Below the pieces are notes generated by a model. It searched no databases, had not been told where the DNA came from, and was given only the letters and a program-made list of their open reading frames with translations. Shown in pieces: positions 23,726 to 33,530 of a stretch of 41,898 nucleotides of DNA. The DNA comes from Deltaproteobacteria bacterium. Its GTDB lineage: Bacteria; Desulfobacterota; Syntrophia; Syntrophales; Smithellaceae. Where the stretch lies: the NCBI GenBank assembly GCA_009668925.1, contig SBEK01000007.1, positions 1 to 41,898 of the forward strand, read 5' to 3'. The translations under genes and the position numbers were made by a program. Numbering within the stretch: position 1 is the stretch's first letter; each line of letters opens with the position of its first letter.

Positions 23726-26425
23726 ATGGAAAAAATGATTACGCTTACGATTGATGGGAAAGAAGTATCAGCAACACCCGGACAAACGATTCTGGAATGC
23801 GCCAGAGGTATGGGTATTTTTGTCCCGACGCTTTGCCACTATCAAAACACGACCAATGTGGGTGCCTGCAGGGTTTGCGTTGTCGAAGTCGAAAACGCCC
23901 GAAGCCTGGTTGCGGCATGTTGTATGCCGATCACACCGGGCATGGTTGTACGCACCGACACCCCGGCCGTTCGTGCCGCCCAGAAAATGATCGTCGAACT
24001 TCTGTGGTCATCCGGCGATCACAACTGTCTTACGTGCGAGCAGAACGGCCAGTGCGAACTCCAAAATCTGGTATACTGGCTGCAAATTGATAAGCCGCGT
24101 TTCGAGATCACCCCCCCCGGCTATGCCCTGGATGACAGCAACACCATGATCCATCGCGACCTGAACAAGTGCATCCTGTGCGGCCGGTGCGTCCGAGCCT
24201 GCAACGAGATTCAGGTGAACGAAGTGCTGGACTTCGCGAAACGCAGCTCCGGCGCCAAAGTCGGCCCGGCGTTCGACGCCGACTACATTGATTCCTCCTG
24301 CGTCTTCTGCGGCGAATGCCTCCAGGTCTGTCCGACGGGCGCCATCACCTTCAAACAGGCGAAATTCGGCGGCCGCCCCTGGGAACTCCGGAAAGTGCGC
24401 ACAACCTGCGCCTACTGCGGCGTCGGCTGTCAGATGGATCTCTTCACCAAGGACAATAAAATCGTCAAAGTCATGGGAAACCGTGAATACAGCCAGCCGA
24501 ACGAGGGCAGCCTGTGCGTCAAGGGACGCTTCGGCATGGACTTTGTGTCCCACCCGGACCGTCTGACCAAGCCCCTGATCCGTATGAAAAAAGGCGGAGA
24601 GTTCCAGGAAGCCTCATGGGACGAAGCCTTCACGTTTATTGCTGATAAACTCGCGGCGGTTAAGAAGGCAAGCGGTCCGGACAGCATCGCCGGTCTTTCA
24701 TCCGCACGCTGTACGAATGAAGAAAACTACCTTTTCCAGAAGTTTATGAGGGCGGCGATCGGCACCAACAATGTGGACCACTGCGCCCGTCTCTGACACT
24801 CCGTAACGGTGGCCGGTCTGGCCGCCACATTCGGGAGCGGTGCGATGACCAACTCGATCGCCGAACTGGAATTTACGGACTTGATTTTAGCCACGGGCAC
24901 CAATACGACGGAAAATCACCCCATGATCGGCATGAAAGTCAAACGCGCCGTCAAACAGCACGGCACCAAGCTGATCGTCATCGACCCGCGGGAAATTGAT
25001 CTGGTTCGCTATGCCGACATCTGGCTCCGCCAGAAACCGGGAACGGACGTCGCTGTTTTCAACGGCCTCATGAACGTGATTATCTCGGAAGGCCTCTATG
25101 ATAAGAAGTACGTTGCCGAAAGAACCGAGGGATTTGACGCGCTCACCGCGCTGGTGGCCAAATACACGCCCGATTATGTTGAACAAATTTCGGGCATACC
25201 GGCCGAAGATTTGAAGAAGGCCGCCCGTATGTATGCCGGGGCCAGCCGCGCCAGCATCATCTACGCCATGGGTATGACGCAGCATGTCAGCGGGACCGAC
25301 AACGTGAAAAGCACAGCCAATCTTTCCATGCTCTGCGGCAACGTCGGCATCGAAGGAGGCGGCGTCAATCCGCTGCGCGGCCAGAATAACGTTCAGGGCG
25401 CCTGCGATATGGGTGCTCTGCCCAATGTATACCCCGCCTACCAGCAAGTGGCCAATGAGGATATCCGCAAGAAATTCGAAAAAGCCTGGGGCGCGAAGCT
25501 TTCCCCCAAGCCCGGCCTGACGCTGATGGAAATCATGGCCGCCGCGGGCAGCGGCGCCATCAAAGCGCTCTATGTCATGGGTGAAAATCCGCTCCTGTCC
25601 GATCCGGATTTGCAGCATGTGGCCAAAGAGCTCCAAAAGCTGGATCTGCTGGTCGTACAGGATATTTTCATGACGGAAACGGCTAAGCTCGCCGATGTTG
25701 TTCTGCCGGTCACCTCATTTGCCGAGAAAGACGGAACGTTCACCAATACGGAACGGCGCGTGCAGCGCGTACGCAAGGCTCTGGACGCCCCGGGAGAAGC
25801 CAGAACGGATTGGGAAGTCATCTGCGGTATTTCCAATAAGATGGGCTACCCCATGAAGTACTCGTCTGCCGAAGACATTTTTAATGAAGTCGTCACCGTC
25901 ACGCCGAGCTACGCCGGGATCACGTACCAACGTCTGGAAAAGGAGGGACTGCAATGGCCCTGCCCGACGCCGGATCATCCGGGCACAAAATTCCTTCATA
26001 AAGACAAATTTTCGCGGGGCCTTGGGCTCTTTACGGCCATAGAATTTATACCGCCCAACGAACTGCCGGATAAAGACTACCCCTTCGTGCTTTCGACGGG
26101 GCGTGTCCTTTACCACTACCACACCGGCACGATGACGACCCGCGCCAAGGGACCGTCCGAACGTTATCCGGAAAGTCTGGTCGAAATCCACCCGAACGAC
26201 GCCGAACGATTGGGCATTTCCGACGGACAGCTGGTCAAAGTCACGTCCAGACGAGGCCAGGTTGAAGCCAAAGCCTTCGTTACGGCCAAAAGCGCGCCGG
26301 GGTCGATTTTCATGAACTTCCATTTTGCCAATGTCCCCGTAAATGCCCTGACCAATCCGGCACTTGATCCGACGGGCAAGATTCCGGAATATAAAGTCTG
26401 CGCCGTAAAACTGGAAGCCGCCTGA
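23726..26425 (+). CDS. fdhA: selenocysteine-containing formate dehydrogenase catalytic subunit FdhA (UGA read as Sec357)
   Basis: Interconverts formate and CO2 at a Mo or W bis-pterin site in the cytoplasm. The frame 23726-24796 ends in TGA at 24794-24796 and continues in the same frame to 26425, giving 899 residues. The UGA context CARL-U-HSVTVAGLAATFGSG is the conserved FDH Sec site. N-terminal modules: [2Fe-2S] (C37, C48, C51, C65 or C66), His-Cys cluster (H99, C101, C104, C110), two [4Fe-4S] sets (C149/152/155/159 and C192/195/198/202). The catalytic-domain cluster starts CAYCGVGC (C228, C231, C235). No signal peptide. This layout fits NAD(P)- or ferredoxin-linked enzymes, but no NuoEF-like partner is adjacent. 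An OFA carrier follows. Confidence 0.95.
24797..24839 (+). promoter_or_regulatory. bacterial SECIS element in fdhA
   Basis: Downstream of the UGA, GGTGGCC (24808-24814) pairs with GGCCGCC (24820-24826) around the loop GGTCT (24815-24819). Eighteen bases separate the UGA from GGTCT, the same as in the E. coli fdhF SECIS as I recall it. A lower stem CTCC/GGAG is also possible. SelB should bind here. Confidence 0.88.
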
Positions 26426-26476
26426 ACGACCGGAACAATAGAAATAACTATGCTACATTAAGCATGCAAAAAAAGT

Positions 26477-26507
26477 GAATATGCCCCTTGTCAGGGGCAT
26501 ATTCTTT
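26477..26507 (+). terminator. Rho-independent terminator after fdhA
   Basis: A perfect 12-base stem (26477-26488 with 26493-26504) with a TGTC loop and a short T-run. An A-run on the left side would let it also work on the minus strand. It lies 51 bases after the fdhA stop. Confidence 0.8.
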
Positions 26508-26545
26508 ATGTATAAGACTCGCAGTCATTTTTGTTCTTTCACAAA

Positions 26546-26561
26546 GATAAAGCCCTTTATC
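26546..26561. promoter_or_regulatory. GATAAAG-CC-CTTTATC palindrome upstream of the MFS carrier
   Basis: A perfect 7-base inverted repeat with a 2-base centre, 80 bases before the carrier start. It could be an operator; the factor is unknown. Confidence 0.35.
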
Positions 26562-26641
26562 ATTATTTAATAGGAAGGTTTTTTCAGAGCGCCGCCACTA
26601 AATTCAGCCTTTATTCTAAAAGGCAAGGGAGGAATTGAAAT

Positions 26642-27883
26642 ATGGTTAATGAAAATTTGGAAAGCAAGCGATGGTTTCTCGCCATCGCGGGTGTCGTGAT
26701 CATGCTGATTCTCGGCACGGTTTACGCCTGGTCCGTTTTTGTCAAACCCATTGCGGCATTACATGGGTGGGAAGTTAAGGTTGTATCGCGCGTCTTCATG
26801 CTCATCATTGGCGTCATCGGTATTTCCGCCGCTTTCGGCGGCATGCTGGTCGATAAGAAAGGCCCCAAGTTTGTTGCGACTCTCGGCGCATGCTTTTACG
26901 GCGTTGGCGTTTTGCTGGGCGGTGTTGCACTGTATGTTGGCAATTTCTGGTTTCTTTTGTTCGGGTACGGTTTAATCGCCGGCATCGGCAACGGTTTAAC
27001 CTATGTTGTGCCCATCGCGACTCTGATCCGCTGGTTCCCGGATAAACGCGGTCTGATCACCGGTCTCGCCGTTATGGGATTCGGCTTTGGAGCTTTTTTT
27101 ATCGGCTTGATTATCCCCGGCCTCATCGTTAAAGTCGGTGTGGCCAATGCGTTTTTGATCCTGGGTGTTGTTTATCTGGTTCTTTGCGCTCTCGCGGCTC
27201 TGACGCTAAAAAATCCTCCCGCCGGATGGCTCCCCAAGGGCTTCAAGCCTTCGGCAACGACGGTCAGCGCAGCGGATTCCTTCGCCTGGGCCGAAGCCAA
27301 GAAAACGCGTCAGTGGTATATGCTTTGGTGCATGCTTTTCTTAAATGTTACTGCGGGCATGGGCCTTTTATCCAAACTTTCTCCCATGGCGCAGGAAGTG
27401 ATTAAATTAGCTCAAGGCATCGATGATCCAGCCAAACTGGCTGTTATGGGCGGCGGCGTTCTGGCCACGGCTTCCATCTTCAACGGTCTGGGCCGGCTCT
27501 TCTGGGCGGCCGTATCCGATAAAATCGGCCGCAAAGGCACTTACATGACCATGTTCCTGACCCAGGCGATTCTTTACATCCTTCTGCCCCAGGTCACGAG
27601 CGTGCTCATTTTTACGATCATTGCCTGCTACCTGCTGGCCTGCCTCGGCGGCGGCTTCGCCGTCATGCCGTCTTTTTCGGCCGACTCATTCGGCCCGACG
27701 AACATCGGCAAGATTTATGGATTCCTGCTTACGGCCTGGGGCGTGGCCGGCGTTGTCGGCGGCTTCGTGTTTGCCGAATTCAACAAGCAGCAGTCTCTCT
27801 ACACAGCGGCAGGATGCCTGATTGTCGGTTTTGTGATCGCTCTGCTCTTCACGCGGCCGAAGCACGTATCTGAGTATAGATGA
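26642..27883 (+). CDS. MFS carrier, oxalate/formate antiporter (OFA) family
   Basis: A 413-residue inner-membrane carrier with about twelve hydrophobic helices. The N-terminus (YAWSVFVKPI) and the AFGGMLVDKKGPKF loop between helices 2 and 3 fit the OFA family of the major facilitator superfamily; the GRLFWAAVSDKIGRKG loop after helix 7 is the second-half repeat. GGGAGG lies 10 bases before the ATG. It follows fdhA but is separated by a terminator and a palindrome, so it is probably transcribed alone. Formate or another small carboxylate is the likely substrate given the neighbour; OFA members also carry oxalate, lactate or pyruvate. Confidence 0.85.
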   Translation: MVNENLESKRWFLAIAGVVIMLILGTVYAWSVFVKPIAALHGWEVKVVSRVFMLIIGVIGISAAFGGMLVDKKGPKFVATLGACFYGVGVLLGGVALYVGNFWFLLFGYGLIAGIGNGLTYVVPIATLIRWFPDKRGLITGLAVMGFGFGAFFIGLIIPGLIVKVGVANAFLILGVVYLVLCALAALTLKNPPAGWLPKGFKPSATTVSAADSFAWAEAKKTRQWYMLWCMLFLNVTAGMGLLSKLSPMAQEVIKLAQGIDDPAKLAVMGGGVLATASIFNGLGRLFWAAVSDKIGRKGTYMTMFLTQAILYILLPQVTSVLIFTIIACYLLACLGGGFAVMPSFSADSFGPTNIGKIYGFLLTAWGVAGVVGGFVFAEFNKQQSLYTAAGCLIVGFVIALLFTRPKHVSEYR

Positions 27884-27914
27884 TTAAATGACCACACTTG
27901 TCGCATCGTGATTC

Positions 27915-27947
27915 AAGAGCGCCGTTTCTTCAAGGCGCTCTTTTTTT
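27915..27947 (+). terminator. Rho-independent terminator after the MFS carrier
   Basis: AAGAGCGCC (27915-27923) pairs with GGCGCTCTT (27934-27942) around a 10-base loop, followed by T-run 27941-27947. It lies 31 bases after the carrier stop. Confidence 0.88.
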
Positions 27948-28024
27948 GCTCATCTCCCTTTTGCTTACCGCAGTACTGTTCTCCCGGAGATGACGCCTCT
28001 ATCACGTAAATTTCCACAATTGTC

Positions 28025-28054
28025 TTGACAGACATCCTTCGTTGCTGCTAGGGT
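28025..28054 (+). promoter_or_regulatory. candidate promoter of the Fur/PerR-type gene
   Basis: TTGACA (28025-28030), 18 bases, then TAGGGT (28049-28054). The leader before ATG 28081 would be only about 20 bases, with the operator inside it. Confidence 0.5.
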
Positions 28055-28064
28055 CATTTATAAA

Positions 28065-28079
28065 CTGGAATGATTCCGA
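28065..28079. promoter_or_regulatory. Fur/PerR-type operator at the regulator's own start
   Basis: CTGGAATGATTCCGA contains the perfect palindrome GGAAT-G-ATTCC and ends one base before the ATG. The reverse complement of almost the same 15 bases lies upstream of katG (28590-28604), arguing for shared control and autoregulation. Confidence 0.65.
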
Positions 28080-28080
28080 T

Positions 28081-28515
28081 ATGGGAAAGATCAATAAAGA
28101 AGACCTGATCGGTCAGCTAAAGGAAAGAGGCCTCAAGATCACGCCGCAGCGGCTGGCGATTATCGAGTCGCTTTTGCAGAAGTGCCGCGAACATCCCGGT
28201 GCGACAATGATCTTCAACGAAGCCCGCAAGAAAGCCAAACGCGTGAGCCTCTCCACGGTTTATGCGACGCTTAAGGAATTTTCCGAAAACGGCCTGATTC
28301 GCCAGCTGGAATTCGACCGGATGGAAAACCGTTACGATGCAGATCTTTCCGACCATGTAAATCTTATCTGCAGCCGCTGCGGAAAGATTGTGGACTACGC
28401 CGTCCCGGATTCGCTTGACCCCAGAGATATTGCCCGAAAATCGGGTTTTATCCTCACCGGGACCCGACTGGAGTTTCACGGGTATTGCCGGGATTGCTTA
28501 AAGCGCCCCGGCTGA
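28081..28515 (+). CDS. Fur-family regulator, probably PerR-type peroxide sensor
   Basis: A 144-residue Fur-superfamily repressor. ATG 28081 (MGKINKEDL) is preferred; the upstream TTG at 28042 lies within the promoter. The winged helix starts LKERGLKITPQRLAIIESLL (13-32) and the recognition helix is in VSLSTVYATLKEF. The structural zinc site is C97/C100 and C136/C139. In the regulatory metal site, the segment SDHVNLIC has His92 but Asn94 where B. subtilis PerR has its second histidine (SDHxHxxC). Adjacent katG with the same operator suggests a peroxide-defence role. PerR is inferred from context, not proved by sequence. Confidence 0.82.
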   Translation: MGKINKEDLIGQLKERGLKITPQRLAIIESLLQKCREHPGATMIFNEARKKAKRVSLSTVYATLKEFSENGLIRQLEFDRMENRYDADLSDHVNLICSRCGKIVDYAVPDSLDPRDIARKSGFILTGTRLEFHGYCRDCLKRPG

Positions 28516-28589
28516 ATTTCTTGTCGTGCAGTGTCACGGCATGTTTTGCTGACGGCCAAAGAAGCAATGGGAGCGGCTTTGCTTATTAT

Positions 28590-28604
28590 TCAGAATCATT
28601 CCAG
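28590..28604. promoter_or_regulatory. Fur/PerR-type operator upstream of katG
   Basis: TCAGAATCATTCCAG is the reverse complement of CTGGAATGATTCTGA, one mismatch from the 15-base box at 28065-28079. It lies 72 bases before the katG start, in an AT-rich promoter region. Confidence 0.65.
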
Positions 28605-28631
28605 ATTGAAAAATAATAGCAGGGTGTCTGA

Positions 28632-30872
<2,241 letters not shown>

Positions 30873-31199
30873 GCTGGCCTTGAAATTTCCGGAAGATTTG
30901 TTTTCGGATTACCGTCCGGCCTCCCCTAGAATAGTGGAGGCCGGGCGGAAATGAAGCCGCTGCCGGCCGGAAACTTCACCCTCCCCCCTCCCAGCATGAG
31001 AGGAGAAATTGAGGGACGCCTCAAACGGGTCACCGCGCCAACCGTGATACCTCCCTTTTGACCGGGGAGGCCGGGTAGGAATGAAATCTATAGAGTGCGT
31101 AATGTTTGACCATATTTCAAAAATGATCCATGGCGTCGTGGGCAGCAGAATAATGGCACACCAGAAAATGAAATAATTTAAATGAAGAAGGAGATTAAG
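30873..31199. repeat. intergenic region with two similar hairpin repeats
   Basis: A hairpin pairs CCGGCCTCC (30916-30924) with GGAGGCCGG (30936-30944) around 11 bases. About 130 bases later CCTCCC (31051-31056) faces GGGGAGG near 31064-31070. Both right arms continue into a near-identical tail (GGAGGCCGGG, then GGAA and TGAA). This looks like a small duplicated element. No T-run follows either hairpin and no gene was seen here. Confidence 0.45.
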
Positions 31200-31697
31200 A
31201 TGTCGAAGACAGAAGATGCGCTAAAGGAGGCTTTTGCAGGAGAATCGCAAGCCAACCGTAAATATCTGGCCTTTGCGGCGAAGGCTGACCAGGAAGGATT
31301 TGCCCAGGCTGCAAAACTATTCCGGGCCGCCGCGGAAGCGGAAACCGTCCATGCGCATGCTCATTTGCGGGCCATGAAAGGCATACGTTCCACAAAGGAA
31401 AACCTTCAGGAGGCCATCGCGGGAGAAACGCACGAGTTCAAAAGCATGTATCCGGCCATGATCGATGCCGCCAAGGCCGAAGGCCATAAAGAAGGGGAAC
31501 GCTCTTTTACCTTTGCCAACGAAGTGGAAAAAATTCACGCCGGGCTCTATCAGCACATGCTGGACAATCTCGATGGCGCAAAAGAAGCATACAGCTATCA
31601 TGTCTGCCCGGTCTGCGGATACACCGTGGAAAAAGAAGCGCCCGACACCTGCCCGATTTGCGGCGCCAAGGGCCAGATGTTTAAAAAAGTGGATTAA
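31200..31697 (+). CDS. rbr: rubrerythrin
   Basis: A cytoplasmic non-haem diiron peroxidase that reduces H2O2 in anaerobes. ATG 31200 (MSKTEDALK) is preferred over 31182 because AAGGAG lies 7 bases before it. It has 165 residues. The ferritin-like diiron domain carries Glu/His ligands in AFAGESQANRKY, AEAETVHAHAH, IAGETHEFKSMYP and NEVEKIHAGLY. A C-terminal rubredoxin-like Fe site is CPVCGY and CPICGA. A reverse-type rubrerythrin gene follows 51 bases downstream. Confidence 0.94.
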   Translation: MSKTEDALKEAFAGESQANRKYLAFAAKADQEGFAQAAKLFRAAAEAETVHAHAHLRAMKGIRSTKENLQEAIAGETHEFKSMYPAMIDAAKAEGHKEGERSFTFANEVEKIHAGLYQHMLDNLDGAKEAYSYHVCPVCGYTVEKEAPDTCPICGAKGQMFKKVD

Positions 31698-31748
31698 TCA
31701 TCCTCAATAACCAAGAGGGTTCATCCTCGCCATGGAAAGGAAAATTAC

Positions 31749-32270
31749 ATGGTCGTTAAGTTATACCGATGTGAGATATGCGGTGACGCCTATATCGGCT
31801 TTGCTCCCCCGCGCAACTGTCCCTTTTGCGGAGCGCATGTCGAGCATATCAAAGAGGCGAATAATGCTCAGGTGAATTTTGACGTGGACTTAAGCGCCAA
31901 GGACCGCGCCAATGCTGAACATGCGCTCCTGGTGGAAATCAGCAATTCGGCATTTTATATGTGCGCCGCCGGTCAAACCGATGATCCGGAAGGGAAGATA
32001 TTGTTCAAGGCTTTGGGGAAAGTCGAGGCAGAGCACGCATCGATCTGGAAAAAAATCCTCAAGGTGGGAAACGTCTCTCCGGGAAACGACGCCTGCCATA
32101 CGCAGAACGTCGCCAACCTGCAGGAGTCCCACGCCCGGGAAACCCGGGCCATCGGTTTCTACCGGAAGGCGGCGGACGAATCGGATCATCCAAGACTCCG
32201 GCAGATCTTTAACGCCCTTGTGGATATCGAAACGGACCACCTGCAGCTGTCCGAAGCACGGTTGAAATAA
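31749..32270 (+). CDS. reverse rubrerythrin (N-terminal rubredoxin-like domain, C-terminal ferritin-like domain)
   Basis: A 173-residue protein with the rubrerythrin domains in swapped order. The N-terminal rubredoxin-like knuckles are CEICGD (8-13) and CPFCGA (24-29). The ferritin-like part has helices with EHALLVEISNSAFY, KVEAEHASIWKKIL, ESHARETRAIGFY and DIETDHLQLSEA, which supply Glu/His ligands for a diiron site. Reverse rubrerythrins in clostridia act as NADH-linked O2/H2O2 reductases; that role is inferred here. AAAGGA lies 7 bases before the ATG. It probably shares a transcript with the rubrerythrin gene. Confidence 0.87.
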   Translation: MVVKLYRCEICGDAYIGFAPPRNCPFCGAHVEHIKEANNAQVNFDVDLSAKDRANAEHALLVEISNSAFYMCAAGQTDDPEGKILFKALGKVEAEHASIWKKILKVGNVSPGNDACHTQNVANLQESHARETRAIGFYRKAADESDHPRLRQIFNALVDIETDHLQLSEARLK

Positions 32271-32274
32271 ATCA

Positions 32275-32316
32275 GATTTGTGAAACCGGGGGCCAATGCC
32301 CTTGGTTTCACAAATC
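32275..32316 (+). terminator. long hairpin after the rubrerythrin pair
   Basis: A perfect 13-base stem (32275-32287 with 32304-32316) with a GC-rich inner stem (GGGC/GCCC) follows the stop codon directly. The T-run is weak (TTTT after GGGA), so it is a probable but not ideal terminator. Confidence 0.65.
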
Positions 32317-32323
32317 GGGATTT

Positions 32324-32756
32324 TCAAGGTCACTTGAAGCGTTTCGAAAATTTCCTGACGATCACATTTAGAATGTTCCGGGCGTAAAACTGACGGAAGT
32401 CGCCTGGAAAATCGATATAGCCAAACCGGATCATCCGGATATCGCGGCTAAGAAATCTTTTGACATCCATCTGGATTTGATCCGGTTTTAATCCCCATAT
32501 TCCTTTTCCGGAAAATGTTCGAACAGCACCTTCTGGCCGGACTTTCCAAAGAAGCGCAATTAATTTATCGCAGCTGGCATATCAGTGGGAAAAAAGCGCG
32601 AATAGTGCTATAGAGTCGATGCGCCGCCGGGCATTGACTTACGTGCATGAAGAACTCGAAACCATTGAATCGTTGCTCTCCAACACAAAAAGCCATACTG
32701 AGGAAATCAGAAGCCTGATCGACCAAACCGAAGCGGCGACTGAAGGACTAAAATGA
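32324..32756 (+). pseudogene. coding-like debris: three short frames in succession
   Basis: Protein-like sequence continues here but is broken. Frame A (32324-32491) reads SRSLEAFRKFPDDHI, a TAG at 32369-32371, then VKLTEVAWKIDIAKPDHPD up to TAA, with no start codon. Frame B (32515-32613) begins ATG and encodes 32 residues (MFEQHLLAGLSKEAQ...). Frame C (32619-32756) begins ATG and encodes 45 residues rich in Glu (HEELETIESLL, TEEIRSLIDQTEAATEGLK), and its open frame extends upstream under frame B. The pattern suggests one or two genes decayed by frameshift and nonsense mutation, or tiny genes. I do not recognise the parent. Confidence 0.35.
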
Positions 32757-32825
32757 TACAGGACGTCATCACCGATTTCGTTTTCGCGGAATCGTAAAGA
32801 ATTTATTGCAGAAGGAGATATAGGT

Positions 32826-33518
32826 ATGCAACACACCCATGAAGTTGAACAGATGTGCGTCGTGGCGAAGGGCGCGAAAAACGGTCCCGCCCCGATCCCC
32901 CAGGAGGGGGGCTGGACTCAGGTCAAAGAAATTAAGGACATCAGCGGGCTCACGCACGGCGTCGGCTGGTGCGCCCCTCAGCAGGGCGCCTGCAAACTGA
33001 CCCTCAACGTGAAAAACGGCATCATCGAAGAAGCGCTGGTCGAAACCATCGGCTGCACCGGAATGACCCATTCCGCGGCCATGGCTGCGGAAATATTGCC
33101 GCACAAGACCATTCTGGAAGCGCTCAATTCCGACATGGTCTGCGACGCCATCAACGTCGCGATGCGGGAGATCTTTCTCCAGATCGCCTACGGCCGGACA
33201 CAGACCGCCTTTTCCGAAGGAGGGCTCCCCATCGGCGCCGGTCTGGAAGATCTGGGCAAGGGGCTCAGAAGCGTGATTGCCACCATGTACGGAACCAAAG
33301 TGAAAGGCCCCCGCTATCTGGAAATGGCGGAAGGTTATGTGACGGAGCTTGGCCTGGACGCGGACAACGAGATTATCGGCTACAAGTTCGTTCAGCTGGG
33401 CGTCATGATGGATCACATATCAAAGGGTCTGGACCCGGCCGCGGCGCTTAACAAAGCCTCCGGAACCTATGGCCGTTTCGCGGAAGCGGTCAAAGTCATC
33501 AACCCACGTAAAGAATAA
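32826..33518 (+). CDS. IscU/NifU-like iron-sulfur cluster assembly scaffold-type protein
   Basis: A 230-residue cytoplasmic protein related to IscU/NifU N-terminal scaffolds, which hold nascent Fe-S clusters. The LTLNVKNGIIEEALVETIGCTGMTHSAAMAAEIL stretch parallels the IscU region that ends in the conserved GC-x-A-S-S-S loop (C77 here). An upstream cysteine pair, C49 and C56 (WCAPQQGAC), replaces the usual GxPxCGD. C106 is a further candidate. It is longer than IscU, with extra C-terminal helices. AAGGAG lies 9 bases before the ATG. The GGGtGRT gene follows after 12 bases, a pairing I recall from other anaerobes. No cysteine desulfurase is nearby, so a standard ISC role is doubtful. Confidence 0.75.
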   Translation: MQHTHEVEQMCVVAKGAKNGPAPIPQEGGWTQVKEIKDISGLTHGVGWCAPQQGACKLTLNVKNGIIEEALVETIGCTGMTHSAAMAAEILPHKTILEALNSDMVCDAINVAMREIFLQIAYGRTQTAFSEGGLPIGAGLEDLGKGLRSVIATMYGTKVKGPRYLEMAEGYVTELGLDADNEIIGYKFVQLGVMMDHISKGLDPAAALNKASGTYGRFAEAVKVINPRKE

Positions 33519-33530
33519 AGGAGTTTAACC

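Noticed and set aside
24794..24796. Reading the TGA in fdhA as a real stop or frameshift that makes two genes
   Set aside because: Frame, conserved Sec context and the SECIS hairpin all fit a single selenoprotein.
31105..31130. Possible Fur/PerR box upstream of rubrerythrin (AAAAATGATCCATGG)
   Set aside because: It shares only AATGAT with the 15-base box and lacks the symmetric GGAAT/ATTCC arms.
32830..33416. Long minus-strand frame opposite the scaffold-like gene
   Set aside because: It is a shadow of the plus-strand gene, which has a good ribosome binding site and recognisable family sequence.
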